From positions 372,001 through 436,000 of the forward strand of contig JACTVC010000017.1 in the NCBI GenBank assembly GCA_018417955.1: a DNA stretch of 64,000 bases. Reading direction: 5' to 3'. The notes under the pieces are model-generated. The model was not told where the DNA came from and did no database searches. It was given only the letters and a program-made list of their open reading frames with translations. Shown here in pieces: positions 44,765-55,191 of the stretch. This DNA is from Laccaria trichodermophora. Taxonomy: Eukaryota > Basidiomycota > Agaricomycetes > Agaricales > Hydnangiaceae. Every line of letters begins with the position of its first letter. The first letter of the stretch is position 1. The translations under genes and the position numbers were made by a program.

Positions 44765-45319
44765 TATGTAGACGTGTTTAAAACCCATCGCAAGTTTGAA
44801 ACTGTAGATTATCTTACCTTCCACTTGCATTGGGACTTTGAAAATTTTACAGAAAGTGTATTTCTGTATGACATTCATTATCTCAGAATTTTATATATAG
44901 ACTGAACGATTTGTGTTCTGGGGATGTGACTTTGTGTTTTCATTACACCAAACAAGCAAAAGTAATGGCAGGTTCTCTCAGATCCCTCCAGATCGGCTTG
45001 ATTTTTTATTGTAAAACTTTATAACGGTGTTTAAAAAGTTCAAATAGAAAGTTCTAGATAGCAAGATGAAGTGCTGTTTTTAGGAAGGGCAAAAGACCAG
45101 ATTTCGCTTGATATTTTTCAACCAAGCATCGGAATGCCTCCGACCAATAGTGAACACAATACATTTACAACAACAAGGAAGTAGACAAATTGTTGTTGTC
45201 AAAAAAATTCAAGGATTTGAGGTCTGAGGAAGTGGTGAGTCAAAAATTGCGCAGAGCTGAAAAGTTTCAAACACCTTGACAAACATAGATGAATGGAGCC
45301 AACTATCAATGCCAAATGG
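44765..45319. other. Intergenic, AT-rich, no gene seen
   Basis: No supported coding frame or repeat. Confidence 0.4.
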
Positions 45320-45770
45320 CAGTGCTCAGCACGACCGCTTGCTCCTTTTCCGGAATCTCAGATGACGGTAGCCCCTCGCAATCCCCGACTCTGGAACAGA
45401 GAGGGTTCTGTCAGAACGATAAAGCTCCATCCTTGCAAAAGTTGTGTGATGGCTTCCCACGAATTTCGGCTTGTTCCGTTCTTTGTTCCTTTTGGTAAGG
45501 GTCCCTAAAATCTCGGCTGGCCTGCGAGGAGCGAACCGCGCTAGCGGTTCGGCGACGAGCAGGCAACTAATAGTAATACTTAGAAGATTTTTCAGGTGGG
45601 TTGTATAAATTACATTATTTCAAACAGAGTCGGGGACTGGCGCTTGCGCCGCTAAACGATTCTTATCATCGGCCTGCAAAGGCCGCTCAGGAAACTCGGG
45701 GGCCGAGGCGAAAAACTTCAAACCCATGCACATCGATGTTGATGCCAACACGCCATGCATTGATAGTCTC
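45320..45770. repeat. Partial copy of 40430-40640
   Basis: 45320-45395 and 45655-45765 match successive parts of 40430-40640, with about 260 unrelated bases between them. This is the left end of the second arm of the secreted-protein duplication, now separated from the rest of the arm by the TIR element at 45840. Confidence 0.55.
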
Positions 45771-46018
45771 TCGTAGACAGACCACGATACAAGTGAATTT
45801 TTTATGTGTTGTATGGTTCACGTTGTATGTGGTCTGTTTCATATCACGCCCCCCGAACCGTGTCAGAAAGTTGTTATGTAATCTTCGGACTTTGAAAGCT
45901 CGTCGCGTCAATATATCTCCACAGTTCCTTCATTGTCGACGCGACATTCAACGATTTTCAACATTATTCTTCTTAAAACTCGATTAATTTATCTCTTGAA
46001 TGGATTGAAACTCTGAAT

Positions 46019-46496
46019 ATGGCCACAGGAGCCCGCTGGCAGGACCCTATCGGCCTGGAAACCATACAAACCATCGTGAAGAAGATTATACCAACATGGA
46101 CGGACGGCCTGCACCCGGTCCAGCTCGAACTCGTTTCTGCAATCCTCGACGGTAGAGATATCCCCTGCTGCACCGCAACTGGCGACGGAAAATCAGCAGC
46201 CTTTGCTGTTCCTGGTCTTGTTCTCCTCGAATACAATGCACATCCGGACGCATACCCCGCTGGACTTCTGACCAGAAAAAGACCCATCGGTGTTGTAATC
46301 ACACCAACAAAGGGACTAGCCAACAATATCGTACTTTTTTCTATGTTGCGCGCTCACCGCTTTCTAGGTTTTCGAACTGTCAAAACTGAAGTTACTGAAC
46401 GTCTCCGCTTTCTCGTATTGCCACGAAACTCTGAGTGAAGCACGAAAGGTTGGAACCCGATTGTCAGATGTGATAAATGATTTCTTGAGAGTATAA
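46019..46496 (+). pseudogene. RecQ-like DEAD-box helicase, N-terminal fragment
   Basis: MATGARWQDPIGLETIQTIV, then HPVQLELVSAILDGRDIPC (Q-motif-like), TATGDGKSAAFAVPGLV (Walker A with GDGKS) and GVVITPTKGLANNIVL (motif Ia). After an apparent intron the frame YCHETLSEARKVGTRLSDVI follows, which is the next conserved segment, and then a stop at 46494. Motif II (DEAH) and the C-terminal helicase lobe are missing. Confidence 0.78.
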
Positions 46497-46540
46497 ACGA
46501 GCTAATAGCGCCGACTTGGACCTGAGAGATAGTCAGTACA

Positions 46541-47431
46541 TCAAACCTCCGAAATTGATATAAAAAAACTAACGATTGGATGTGGGCGTCGTTTCTTTAC
46601 AATAAAAACACCGCCCTTGCGTGAAGCGGCCATGGACTCCGTGATATACCAGGAAACAGGTGCGCGAACCTTGTATTTCTCGCATAGCGCAGAAATATTG
46701 AACTCTCCTAGAGCTTGCCAAGTTACCAGTTTGAAGTGATCCGGGCGGCGGCCATTCGTAGAAGCTCGAAGATGATTTTCGCCACCTGGAACGTTTGTAC
46801 GAGAAAGCTGGTCAATCTCCCGATGAACATGTGTAGCGACGAGGTTGGTTGCCCATGAGAATAAGGAAGGACGAGCGTGAAATATTTCAGCAGGAGATAC
46901 AGAAGGAGAGAATGGGGCATGACGCTCGGAATAAAGCGGCGAAGAGGGTGAGGGTGCACTGTGTTTATGCCCATAAACGAGGACAATAATGTCGGACATC
47001 TTGATCTTATTTCGTCCTTGGAGAAACCGAGAGACGGCCTTCGCGTGAAAAGAACCTCGAGGATCGGACTCCCCTGAGATGCGACTCGGATTGTAGAGCA
47101 GGACTTCCAAGATTTCTCCAACAGAATCGAACCCAGAGTCTTTCAGAAGTGCTTCCATTCGCTCAAACTTGTATGCGAGCTTTTGTTCGTCACTGTGGTG
47201 AGACTGCCTTAATCACGGTTGGCTCGATGATCCATCCATTAAAACATCGAAGGGAGAGCCCAAAGGCGAGAGCGACGTGGTAGATGGTGATTCTTGAAGG
47301 TCACTGGGAGAAAAAAGCAGGGAGGAGCTCGACGTGGAAGGTAGGAGAAGCTTGAAGTATTGGGGCATTTCCGGCACTGCAATGACGGGCGTTTTCTTGT
47401 AAGATCGGACATTTCGGACGCTTTCTTCCAT
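46541..47431 (-). pseudogene. DUF6589-type protein, N-terminal fragment
   Basis: Exon 1 (from 47431) has MEESVRNVRSYKKTPVIAVP and a Ser/Pro-rich stretch. The second part has EQKLAYKFERMEALLKDSGF, VGEILEVLLYNPSR, FHAKAVSRFLQGRNKIKMSD, VTWQALGEFNISALCEKY and SWYITESMAAS. This order is typical of the region before DUF6589 in Agaricomycete proteins. The two parts are separated by only 24 bp with GT and AG ends (47216-47193), too short for a normal intron, and the protein ends after about 280 residues without the DUF6589 core. Confidence 0.65.
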
Positions 47432-47892
47432 CGAGGTCGATTTTTCAATGAAAACTGAATTAAATTTGTAGTGACGGGGAGTGTTGTAAAGCTATAAACG
47501 CGTCAAGAGTAGGAGGGACAACCGCAATATTGACGCGACGCGGTTTCAAAGTCCGAAGATTACATAACAACTTTCTGACACGGTTTGGGGGGCGTGATAT
47601 GCACAGGACTAATGCATTGACAAGGTCACCTTGGATCACCTTGGATCACCTTGGGTCACTCTTCGGCACCTTTGGTGGCAAAGCTTGGCAATGGTCAACA
47701 GGAACAGCCTGAACCAGCATTGCCCTGTTCCTCAACCCCGATGTCTTCTGATGTCTTACGTACGTAGCCTTGAAACCAACAGGCAGACAGTGACAAGCTA
47801 TAGCCTCCAGGCTTCCGCTGAAATCTGAAACTCCCTCAGCCCCGGTTTTAACGGTTAGTAAAAATTTGCCTAGGGTGGCCTTTCATACAAGG

Positions 47893-47900
47893 TATAAAAG
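47893..47900 (+). promoter_or_regulatory. TATA box of the second secreted-protein gene
   Basis: TATAAAAG 95 bp before the start codon, in the same context and spacing as at 40891. Confidence 0.65.
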
Positions 47901-47987
47901 CAGCCATGGATCCCTCACCGATTCTTTGGCTGGCCCCATCCTCACATTGCGTTCACATACCCTTCATTTATTAATTCAACATCCACT

Positions 47988-48867
47988 ATGCGCTGGTCGC
48001 TCTTCTCCCTCGTTGCTCTACTCGCCGTACTCATTGCGGACGTAACCGCACTCCCAACGCCCCAAGAGGGCTCTACAGACCTGGTTCTGGAACGCCGGGC
48101 TGCCACTAGACCAAAGGTCGCTAAAGGAAAGACCACTAGACCAGCGGCATCGAAGAAAGTCTCGGGCAAAATGACTGCGGGTAGTTTCAAGAAAGGTAGT
48201 AAAACGTATCGGAATGCGGCGCTGCAGGGCAAGAACCCCATGTTCACAGTGAAGTCTGGGAGGATTAGTAAAGGCGCCCCACCCAAGAAGATGCCCAAAA
48301 CCGGAAAGGTTGATGCTGGTGCGTGTGTGTGTATTAGTATAAGGATTGGTTTTCATATTTTCGCAGACCATATTTTCGAGGCGCAAACTATGAAGCATGC
48401 CGCTCAGAAGGCCGGGCATTCTCTAACGTTAGTTCTGCTTCAGCTCTACTCGATTATGCTTTGACGCGTTCATCACCTTCCAGGACTCTTGCACCAGCAT
48501 TAAAGCTCATCAAAGACCGCATCAACCATCCAAAGAACATGGCGTTCCTTGATCCTGCGACCAACAGGGCTGTGAGTAGTTTAACCGGCTCCCGCCCTGC
48601 ATCCATTCCTTATTAATTATGTTCGCGCGTTGATAGAAGGGGAAAATGCACACCGATGTGCAGGCAGGCAGAAACCCTACACCAAACAAAAATGTTGCCT
48701 CCTATCTTCAAAGCACGGCGGCTGCGGGGAGAGCAACTGCACAGGATGTGAACAAAATCTTGAAGAACAATGGGATCAAGGGCGTTGATGTTGTGAAGGC
48801 GCACAACGACGTATTAAAGAAGGGCGGGGTGAAGAAACGCGAGTACAGTGATGTGGATTTGGATTGA
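47988..48867 (+). CDS. Secreted protein with Kex2-like site, copy 2
   Basis: Four exons, 47988-48318, 48367-48427, 48484-48571 and 48637-48867, give 236 residues. The signal peptide is identical to copy 1, followed by LVLERRAATR (dibasic site). The mature basic region is 11 residues longer than in copy 1 and richer in Lys/Gly. DHIFEAQTMKHAAQKAG, LKLIKDRINHPKNMAFLDPA and the EYSDVDLD end are conserved. The last exon is more diverged (QDVNKILKNNGIKGVDV). Exons 2, 3 and 4 have the same lengths as in copy 1, so change is concentrated in the mature basic segment. Confidence 0.8.
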
Positions 48868-49050
48868 GGATAGGGTACTGAGCCAAACAAGATGTTGACG
48901 TCTTGAATAATAAACGGCCATGATTGGTTGGACAACTTACCAGCTGCGAGAACATTTTAGTTTCATCATGGCTCAACAGAAGCGGTTCGATGCTGATAGT
49001 GCTGAGCCTATGAAGTCGGATCTTACATTTACAAAACTCGGCGCCTGGGC

Positions 49051-49407
49051 ATGGTTAACACTGACCTAACCGCGGCAAAGAACACTCCGGTCACGATTCG
49101 AGGCAGCAGTTGCGCAGCAGCGGAAGATGACCTCGGAGGACAGAGACAATGTTATCAGGAGATCGCTTTCCAAGAGAGGGTTGATCGTCAGGGCCTTGCG
49201 CGTCTTCCAATCGATCTAGCCAAAAAGATATCATGCGATATCCAATGGTCTTTAGTTGCACAAATATATGTCTCAGAAGTCAATCCTTCAGGGGACGCTG
49301 TCGTGGAATGGGCCTCCAAAGCCCCAGATGTAAACGAACGTGCTGCTCTCTATTACAACAGTGCTAGGACAATGGCACTTGAAATCCAAAGATACCACCA
49401 ATTTTAG
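49051..49407 (+). CDS. Hypothetical 118-residue protein downstream of secreted copy 2
   Basis: Single frame from MVNTDLTAAKNTPVTIRGSS to IQRYHQF. No signal peptide and no recognised domain. It is within the same duplication as the secreted gene; its counterpart at 42052 is truncated, so selection on it is doubtful. It could be a remnant of an older gene. Confidence 0.35.
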   Translation: MVNTDLTAAKNTPVTIRGSSCAAAEDDLGGQRQCYQEIAFQERVDRQGLARLPIDLAKKISCDIQWSLVAQIYVSEVNPSGDAVVEWASKAPDVNERAALYYNSARTMALEIQRYHQF

Positions 49408-49495
49408 CAAAAGTACTTGTAGCGAAGAAGTAATGACACACATCTAGATTCCTAATGATAAACCCCGCTGCCTCCACACAAGACAGCCCAAACGA

Positions 49496-50008
49496 TCACT
49501 TCTTTTTTTTCGGCTTTTTCTTTTTCACTCCCCCGGCAGACAGTCCAGCTGATGGCGTGACGCTCGAAATGACGCCCTGCATGGGGCTCGCACGACCAAG
49601 AGCATCGGGTGGTGGAGAAGCGGCAGCGACAGGTGGCGGCGGTGGAGGCTCTTGTACCTTCCTTTGCTGGTTTTGCATCTTTTGCATCAATGAGAGATTC
49701 AACGCCTCGAATCGATTGAGGAAGATGGAAGAGTATGTTTTGAATTTGATACACTGTAGTCTGGGTTCAATCAAAATCTACAAAAATGAGAAAGTATGAA
49801 CTTACTGTCGTGTTATCGGTGATTTTGAGCACTAACTTTCCCTCTGACGCCTTCCATTTTACACAATACCGTGTCTTCAGGTCGATGAAAAATGGTGATA
49901 TCAGCGACGATCTAGTCTGGTTTGAGGATTACTCACGTCGTTAGGAGATTTTTCATACAAAGCCTCAGCTGCATCCTGGTATTCTTGCCAGGAATGGAGG
50001 TAGACCAT
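49496..50008 (-). CDS. SRP9: Signal recognition particle 9 kDa protein
   Basis: Three exons, 50008-49937, 49874-49806 and 49753-49496, encode 132 residues. MVYLHSWQEYQDAAEALYE, then NDTRYCVKWKASEGKLVLKITDN and CIKFKTYSSIFLNRFEALN follow the SRP9 fold (N-terminal helix, three strands, C-terminal helix). The TRYxxKW and KLVLKxTDN motifs are the SRP9 hallmarks. The C-terminus is extended by a Pro-rich linker and a Lys-rich end (GGVKKKKPKKKK), as in some fungal SRP9/14 proteins. SRP9 pairs with SRP14 on the Alu domain of SRP RNA to delay elongation. It faces the carrier gene across a 269-bp shared promoter. Confidence 0.88.
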
Positions 50009-50277
50009 AGCGCATCGAGGGCCACGCTGCACGCTCGCCAACCGTGACGGTGATGAAGATAGGTCACAGCTGAGTCACATGCGTGATTCCTGCCTAATGC
50101 GTCGATCCCGATAATTCCGTTGACCATCAAAATGGACGATGTCAAAGTTGTTCCGGTTCAGTTGATTTTCCTCTCTCCGCGATTTTGTGTCTCCGTCTCC
50201 GCTGCAGACATTGGGTAGACGCTCTTTCTTTCATACCATCACCACCACTGCAAAAGAGCTCTTCATATCTATTAACA
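50009..50277. promoter_or_regulatory. Bidirectional promoter between SRP9 and the 2-oxodicarboxylate carrier
   Basis: 269 bp separate the two divergent start codons, both well supported by exon chains. No TATA box is apparent. Confidence 0.6.
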
Positions 50278-52049
50278 ATGACGACGGAACACAAGCCTAA
50301 ACGTGAGTTCATCGTTCTACATGCACATCGACTGACCCTCCAACTTCTTCGCCGCAGCTCTCCCATTCATCGCGAACTTTGCAGCCGGGGCCATAGCCGG
50401 AATATCCGAGATCCTAACGTTCTACCCTCTTGGTGAGTGTCGTGGTGATCTTTGCAAATTGTTCACTCACACGACTATTTTCCCCCAGATGTTGTGCGTG
50501 TACCATGTTGCTCTGCCGCCGGATCTTTTCATGCTAACAAATCGACTAGGTTAAAACTCGCATGCAGCTAGAGACTGGAAAGTCGAAGCATGGCCTTGTA
50601 GGAACATTTACCAACATCATCAAGGAAGAGGGGTACGTCCCACACAACTGCGTGCCTTGAATTCAGCTTATCATGATCTATCCTCTTTTCTTATCAAGCG
50701 CTGGTCGTTTATACCGAGGTATGTGTCTGTTCTTTCATGCCTAACAGGCCTTCTGACCATTCACCTTTGCAGGGCTGGTTCCTCCATTGCTTCTGGAGGC
50801 TCCCAAACGTGCGGTCAAATTGTACGTGTCTCTGCCTTCCACACGTGTGTACATGTATTGGCCACACTATTCGCGCACCATTCTGTCCCTCATGATGTCA
50901 AGACAACCGGAATGAGGACCTCATCGGCTTTCCTTCTGGCTGTCATACCACGAGGTCACGGGGCACGGCTTGCACTTCCCTTCCTCGAACCACATTGAAT
51001 ACATGTCCAGCACTGACCTTTTCTTTTCCTCTCAGTGCTGCCAATGACTTTTGGGGCAAGACATATCTTGATCTAAGCGGTGAATCCAAGATGACCCAAT
51101 CGCTGTCCATCCTCACTGGGTGCAGCGCTGGAGCTACAGTACGTTTTCTTCCCCATCCTTCTTCATCTTTTTGACGCCTCTTTAGGAAAGTTTCGTCGTC
51201 GTGCCATTTGAACTGGTGAAAATAAAGTAAGCCCACCTTAACCCGCTGCTGGGTAGTATCTCACATTAAGCAGGTTTCAAGACAAGACGAGCACGTTCAA
51301 GGGGCCAATGGACGTGGTCAAGCAGATCGTGAGGAAGGAAGGGTTGTTGGGCTTATACGCCGGCATGGAGTCGACGTTCTGGAGGTCAGTCCCTTGGTTC
51401 CTTCACCTCCATATCTTCGCCACTGATGCCATTCTTCAGGCATCTGTACTGGAACGGAGGATACTTTGGATGCATCCACCAAGTCCGAGAGTTACTTCCC
51501 GCAGCCAAGGTATGCAAACTTTGATCTGCACATCCAGAGGATAGCCTGCTTACTTACCCGCAACCGTAGACACCTGAATCACAACTTATGAACAACTTCA
51601 TTGCTGGCGCCATTGGTGGGTTCGCTGGTACCGTACTGAACACACCGTAAGCAACCTCTCATTTCTTCTGACACCCCACCAACCACTCTTCCTTTCCCTA
51701 GGTTCGACGTAGGCGCTCTGCTCCTTCCCTACCCTTACCTTTCTCATCCTCTACTAATCTAGGTCGTGAAATCACGAATCCAAGGATCCCCGCGAATCCC
51801 GGGGGTGATACCAAAATACAACTGGACCTACCCCGCCCTCGTCACCATCGCGCGCGAAGAGGGGTTCGCGGCGCTCTATAAGGGTTTCGTGCCCAAGGTG
51901 TTGAGGCTGGCGCCCGGGGGAGGAGTGTTGTTGCTCGTTGTAGAGTTTACGTTGGGGGTGTTTAGAAAAAGTGCGTTTTTTTAGGATCTTTTGGAATGAT
52001 AGGGTGCTGATTTGGGGTGGATTTAGCTCTTGGACCGCCGTATGTATAG
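50278..52049 (+). CDS. ODC1: Mitochondrial 2-oxodicarboxylate carrier
   Basis: Fourteen exons sum to 897 nt (298 residues): 50278-50302, 50358-50432, 50489-50493, 50550-50632, 50699-50718, 50773-50821, 51036-51138, 51186-51226, 51274-51384, 51440-51509, 51570-51646, 51702-51708, 51763-51970, 52027-52049. Three carrier repeats carry P-x-D-x-x-K motifs: YPLDVVKTRM, the variant VPFELVKIKF and TPFDVVKSRI. LLLEAPKRAVKFAAND and KYNW...ALYKGFVPKVLRLAPGGG are diagnostic of yeast Odc1/Odc2, which exchange 2-oxoadipate and 2-oxoglutarate across the inner membrane in lysine metabolism. Exons 3 and 12 are 5 and 7 nt, both at the start of a signature motif. Confidence 0.93.
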
Positions 52050-52570
52050 AATGTTTGTATGGTATACCTATGTAGATTGGATGGAACTCGTTATTGGCTT
52101 TTGGTTGTCCGTACGTCTTTTGTGCATGACGTTGGTCATGCACCCTTGCGACCACGTATGTATGTCAGAATGGAGACGGGGAATGCTGATGCTGAGGTCT
52201 CGCGATGCGCGTTCATCCTCGCACCTCTTTCTTCTTGCTCAAGTATAATATGCATGTTGCTGCAAGTAATCGTACCTTCTCCCAACCTTCTCCCAACCTT
52301 CTCCACATAGAAAGCTCACATTCATTGCATTCAACAATAGTGCGATATCTTTCTTCCATGCCCCATACCTATGATTCACTCAAAGTAGAAAACACGCCAA
52401 CTTTGTATAACCAGGTGCCAGAAAGGCCCAAATTGTTCAAGCTATCCTACATCCTACATTTCTAATTTACAGATACGACAACCGCGTATTCCCGTGCAAA
52501 ACTCACATGATACATACATACATCGTAGAATTCATTATCGTAGAACTTCAATGGCATGCGACGATCCTCG
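52050..52570. other. Convergent intergenic region
   Basis: 3-prime flanks of the carrier and the membrane-protein gene; a short direct repeat TTCTCCCAACC at about 52279-52301. No gene seen. Confidence 0.4.
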
Positions 52571-53945
52571 TTACTTCTGAATTGATTTCGGTGGCGGCAT
52601 GACCTGAGAGGGCATGCTAGGATCAGAACCACTTTGACTTTCGAGAGGAACTATGTGGGATCCGGCATCTCCGCTTAACACGTCTTCCCCGACGAAATTA
52701 AAATTGTGAGAAAGCGGCAGAACAGCTCCTGGAACCATAATTGCATCAGACGGGGAGATGGTTCCGCCGGGAAAAGGTGGTGGTAACTGATCTAGTGACG
52801 GGGTCGGCGGAGGAGACGCAGGGGGGATATCCGCATAGGACAAAGTTCGTGATGGAGCGTGCAGCGAATGCGGACCGAGGTGACTAGAAAATGGGATGGA
52901 AGCGCCAGTCGTAGGAGATGAGAGCGCGGCACCATATGTTGGCGGCGGCGCGCTAGGAACCACGAGAGTCTCCGTTTGTGTTTGGTCCATTGGGTCATGG
53001 GGGAAAAACCTTTCCACGAAGTTTGATGGGCCTATCATCTCTGGCCTTGTACTGCGCTCGAGGCGATCGCGGAGAGCGCTTCGCCTTCGTCGTCTGATAA
53101 TGCTGAAGGCGAGGCCAAGGAAGAGAAGGGTCAATACGCCGACACTCCCGCCAATTGCCCCTCCGAACGTTGCAATGTTGTTGTTACTTTTCCTGGACAA
53201 AGAAAAAATCAGTGGGTAAAGCGAGGAAGGGTCTGATATAGGACCTACGGTATCGCAGAAGAAGTAGCTTGTGTTTGTTCTATTGGCGTAGAAGCGTTGT
53301 TTGTGGAATTTGTCGTCGTATACACCAGGTAATCGAACAAGAAGGCTGATCCGAGGCCTACTTCTACGGTGAGAGCGTGGGGGCCCTCTGTTAGGCCTTC
53401 TTCTTTAAATACAGAAACGTTCGAACGGAAGCCTGTGCCACCTTCTGTTCCCGTTGACACAAAATTCGGATATATTGTTTGGTCCAGGGTAAATGAGAGG
53501 TTCATCGTAGTCGGAGCAATCGTCGAGTTTGACGCTGCAAGCGGCTGAATACCGAATAGATATACAGCAGAGCCTGAGGCAAGTTAGAGCAAGGAGAGAA
53601 GAAGTCATGCCACGGACCACTAAAATCAAATTTAAGCGTCACTTCTAAATCGCCGAGTCCCACATCGTCGGCGGCCTTTGGGACACCTATAGGCTGAGAG
53701 AAGGATGAGGCGGATGCGACTGCATTGGGATACGGCGGTAGGAGGTGAAGCCCTTCATGATATGAGTTGATGACTGAAGGACTCGGACAAATTGTGCAAT
53801 TTTCTGGATTCGGGTACCATGCGTCAGCCGGCGAATATACTATAGATGGGTCGATATCGTCGATCGTGATGTTCCATTGTGCTGAAACCATGCTATATGC
53901 GTTCAACCAGCAGTAGAGCGAAATTGTGACCTCCAGCCAAGTCAT
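52571..53945 (-). CDS. Single-pass membrane protein with beta-sandwich-like ectodomain
   Basis: Three exons, 53945-53618, 53573-53249 and 53192-52571, give 424 residues. A signal peptide (MTWLEVTISLYCWLNAYS) is followed by QWNITIDDIDPSIVYSP, the opening of this Agaricomycete surface-protein family, then LKFDFSG at the first intron. A second part (SAVYLFGIQPLAA...LFDYLVYTTT), a Thr/Ser stalk, a transmembrane helix (GGAIGGSVGVLTLLFLGLA), an RRRRR stop-transfer site and a Pro/Ser tail complete it. Ligand unknown. Related in layout to 21168 and 55192. Confidence 0.8.
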
Positions 53946-55191
53946 GCGCAGCCTGAGCCCGGCCGCCAGTTGCGCACTTGCCAAACGTCATTCTATGCAT
54001 GCAAAGTCAAATAAGCGAGACTCACAACATGACTAACGAGCTCGAGGAAGAAGAGGGAAAACGCTCTCCTTGATGTCCTGAACCCAGTTTGCTGCCGCCT
54101 GCGAAACAGGCTGATCTTGAGTAATCAATGACAGGGGCGCCGTGAGAGAAGCACCTAGGCAGAATAATTAAGAAGATAGATCGCAGCTATCTGTCTGTTC
54201 GCCAGACCTGTTGTGGTATGAATCGATCGTTAATCTCTCCGGCTAGAGAGTGGTGAGTACTTACCGGAGGTCGTGGAACGATCGTGGGAGATTTCCAGTC
54301 CATCAATTCTGTATGTACGTCGATTCATAACAGTTGCCGTTCACTGGCTTCGCTTTCGCTGACTGTTGTCGAAATGGTATGATCGAGCGCTGTCGTGGTC
54401 AGCACTTGATAGTCACATGACTTCTGTAAATTACTAAGCTTAGCTACAAAGTTCAACCATAGGTACGCGTTTGCTGAGCCTGCAAACGATTCGTCTCCTT
54501 TCATGCCACTCACAGCTTTGTCACTGCCAAGTCACTGCCGGTCTTCCCAAGGTCTAGGGATTGTGAGCTGGAATCTTCTTGTCTCACTTGGCATTCAATA
54601 TCAACAGGTTTATTCTCCTCCACAACTTTCATAACAACGCGATGCACTTCATAATAGTTGAACTCTAAATCTCAGCCGTTTACCTTTCTATCAGGCCTCT
54701 ATGGCCGGTTCAGTAAGGGAATTTCCTGTGCGGTTGAAATTTGTTGACAAAAGCCTCAACACCTTATTCACCCCGTTCCTGTGTTTGTCACGCATTCAAG
54801 CTCTTGATGATCAAGTAGGCACTGCAAAGGTTCTCAAGTGAAATACACCTGAAATCCCCAATCTCGGGTTGAATTCTGGGGGAAAAATTGTCGAACCTCC
54901 AGGTGCGAAGAACACTGTTCTTGTTCTGAGTTCGAACCAACTAACTTTAAGCATTCAGTAGGCGAAGTGAACTTCGCTGGCGACTACTGGCACATTTGTA
55001 GATAACCGTGCCTGAACATTTTGCCAGTGCAGGCCAGTGCCCTGGTGGCATGTTATAAGGCTTGGCGTGAAGGCGATGTCCTTTCGAAACACTATCTTAG
55101 CGCTAATTCCTTTGCCACGAGCTTGCTTGATAATGCAAAGGACTCGCATAACATGAGGACGTTCCCCTTTTGCTGACCCAGGCTGGACCGA
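53946..55191. other. Intergenic, divergent promoters
   Basis: 1.2 kb between two divergent membrane-protein genes. Short frames lack support; no repeat seen. Confidence 0.45.

Larger units (their letters stand above)
45840..47601. mobile_element. 1.76-kb TIR element carrying helicase and DUF6589 fragments
   Basis: 45840-45917 is inverted at 47522-47601 with few mismatches (outer CATATCACGCCCCCC, inner GTCAGAAAGTTGTTATGTAA). Between the arms lie an N-terminal RecQ-like helicase fragment on the plus strand and an N-terminal DUF6589-type fragment on the minus strand, tail to tail. Helicase and DUF6589 genes often occur together in mushroom genomes. This looks like an internally deleted derivative of a larger element. 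No clear target-site duplication at the ends. Confidence 0.75.

Noticed and set aside
47193..47216. 24-nt intron in the DUF6589 fragment
   Set aside because: Has GT and AG ends and joins family-like sequence, but is too short for normal splicing; treated as decay.
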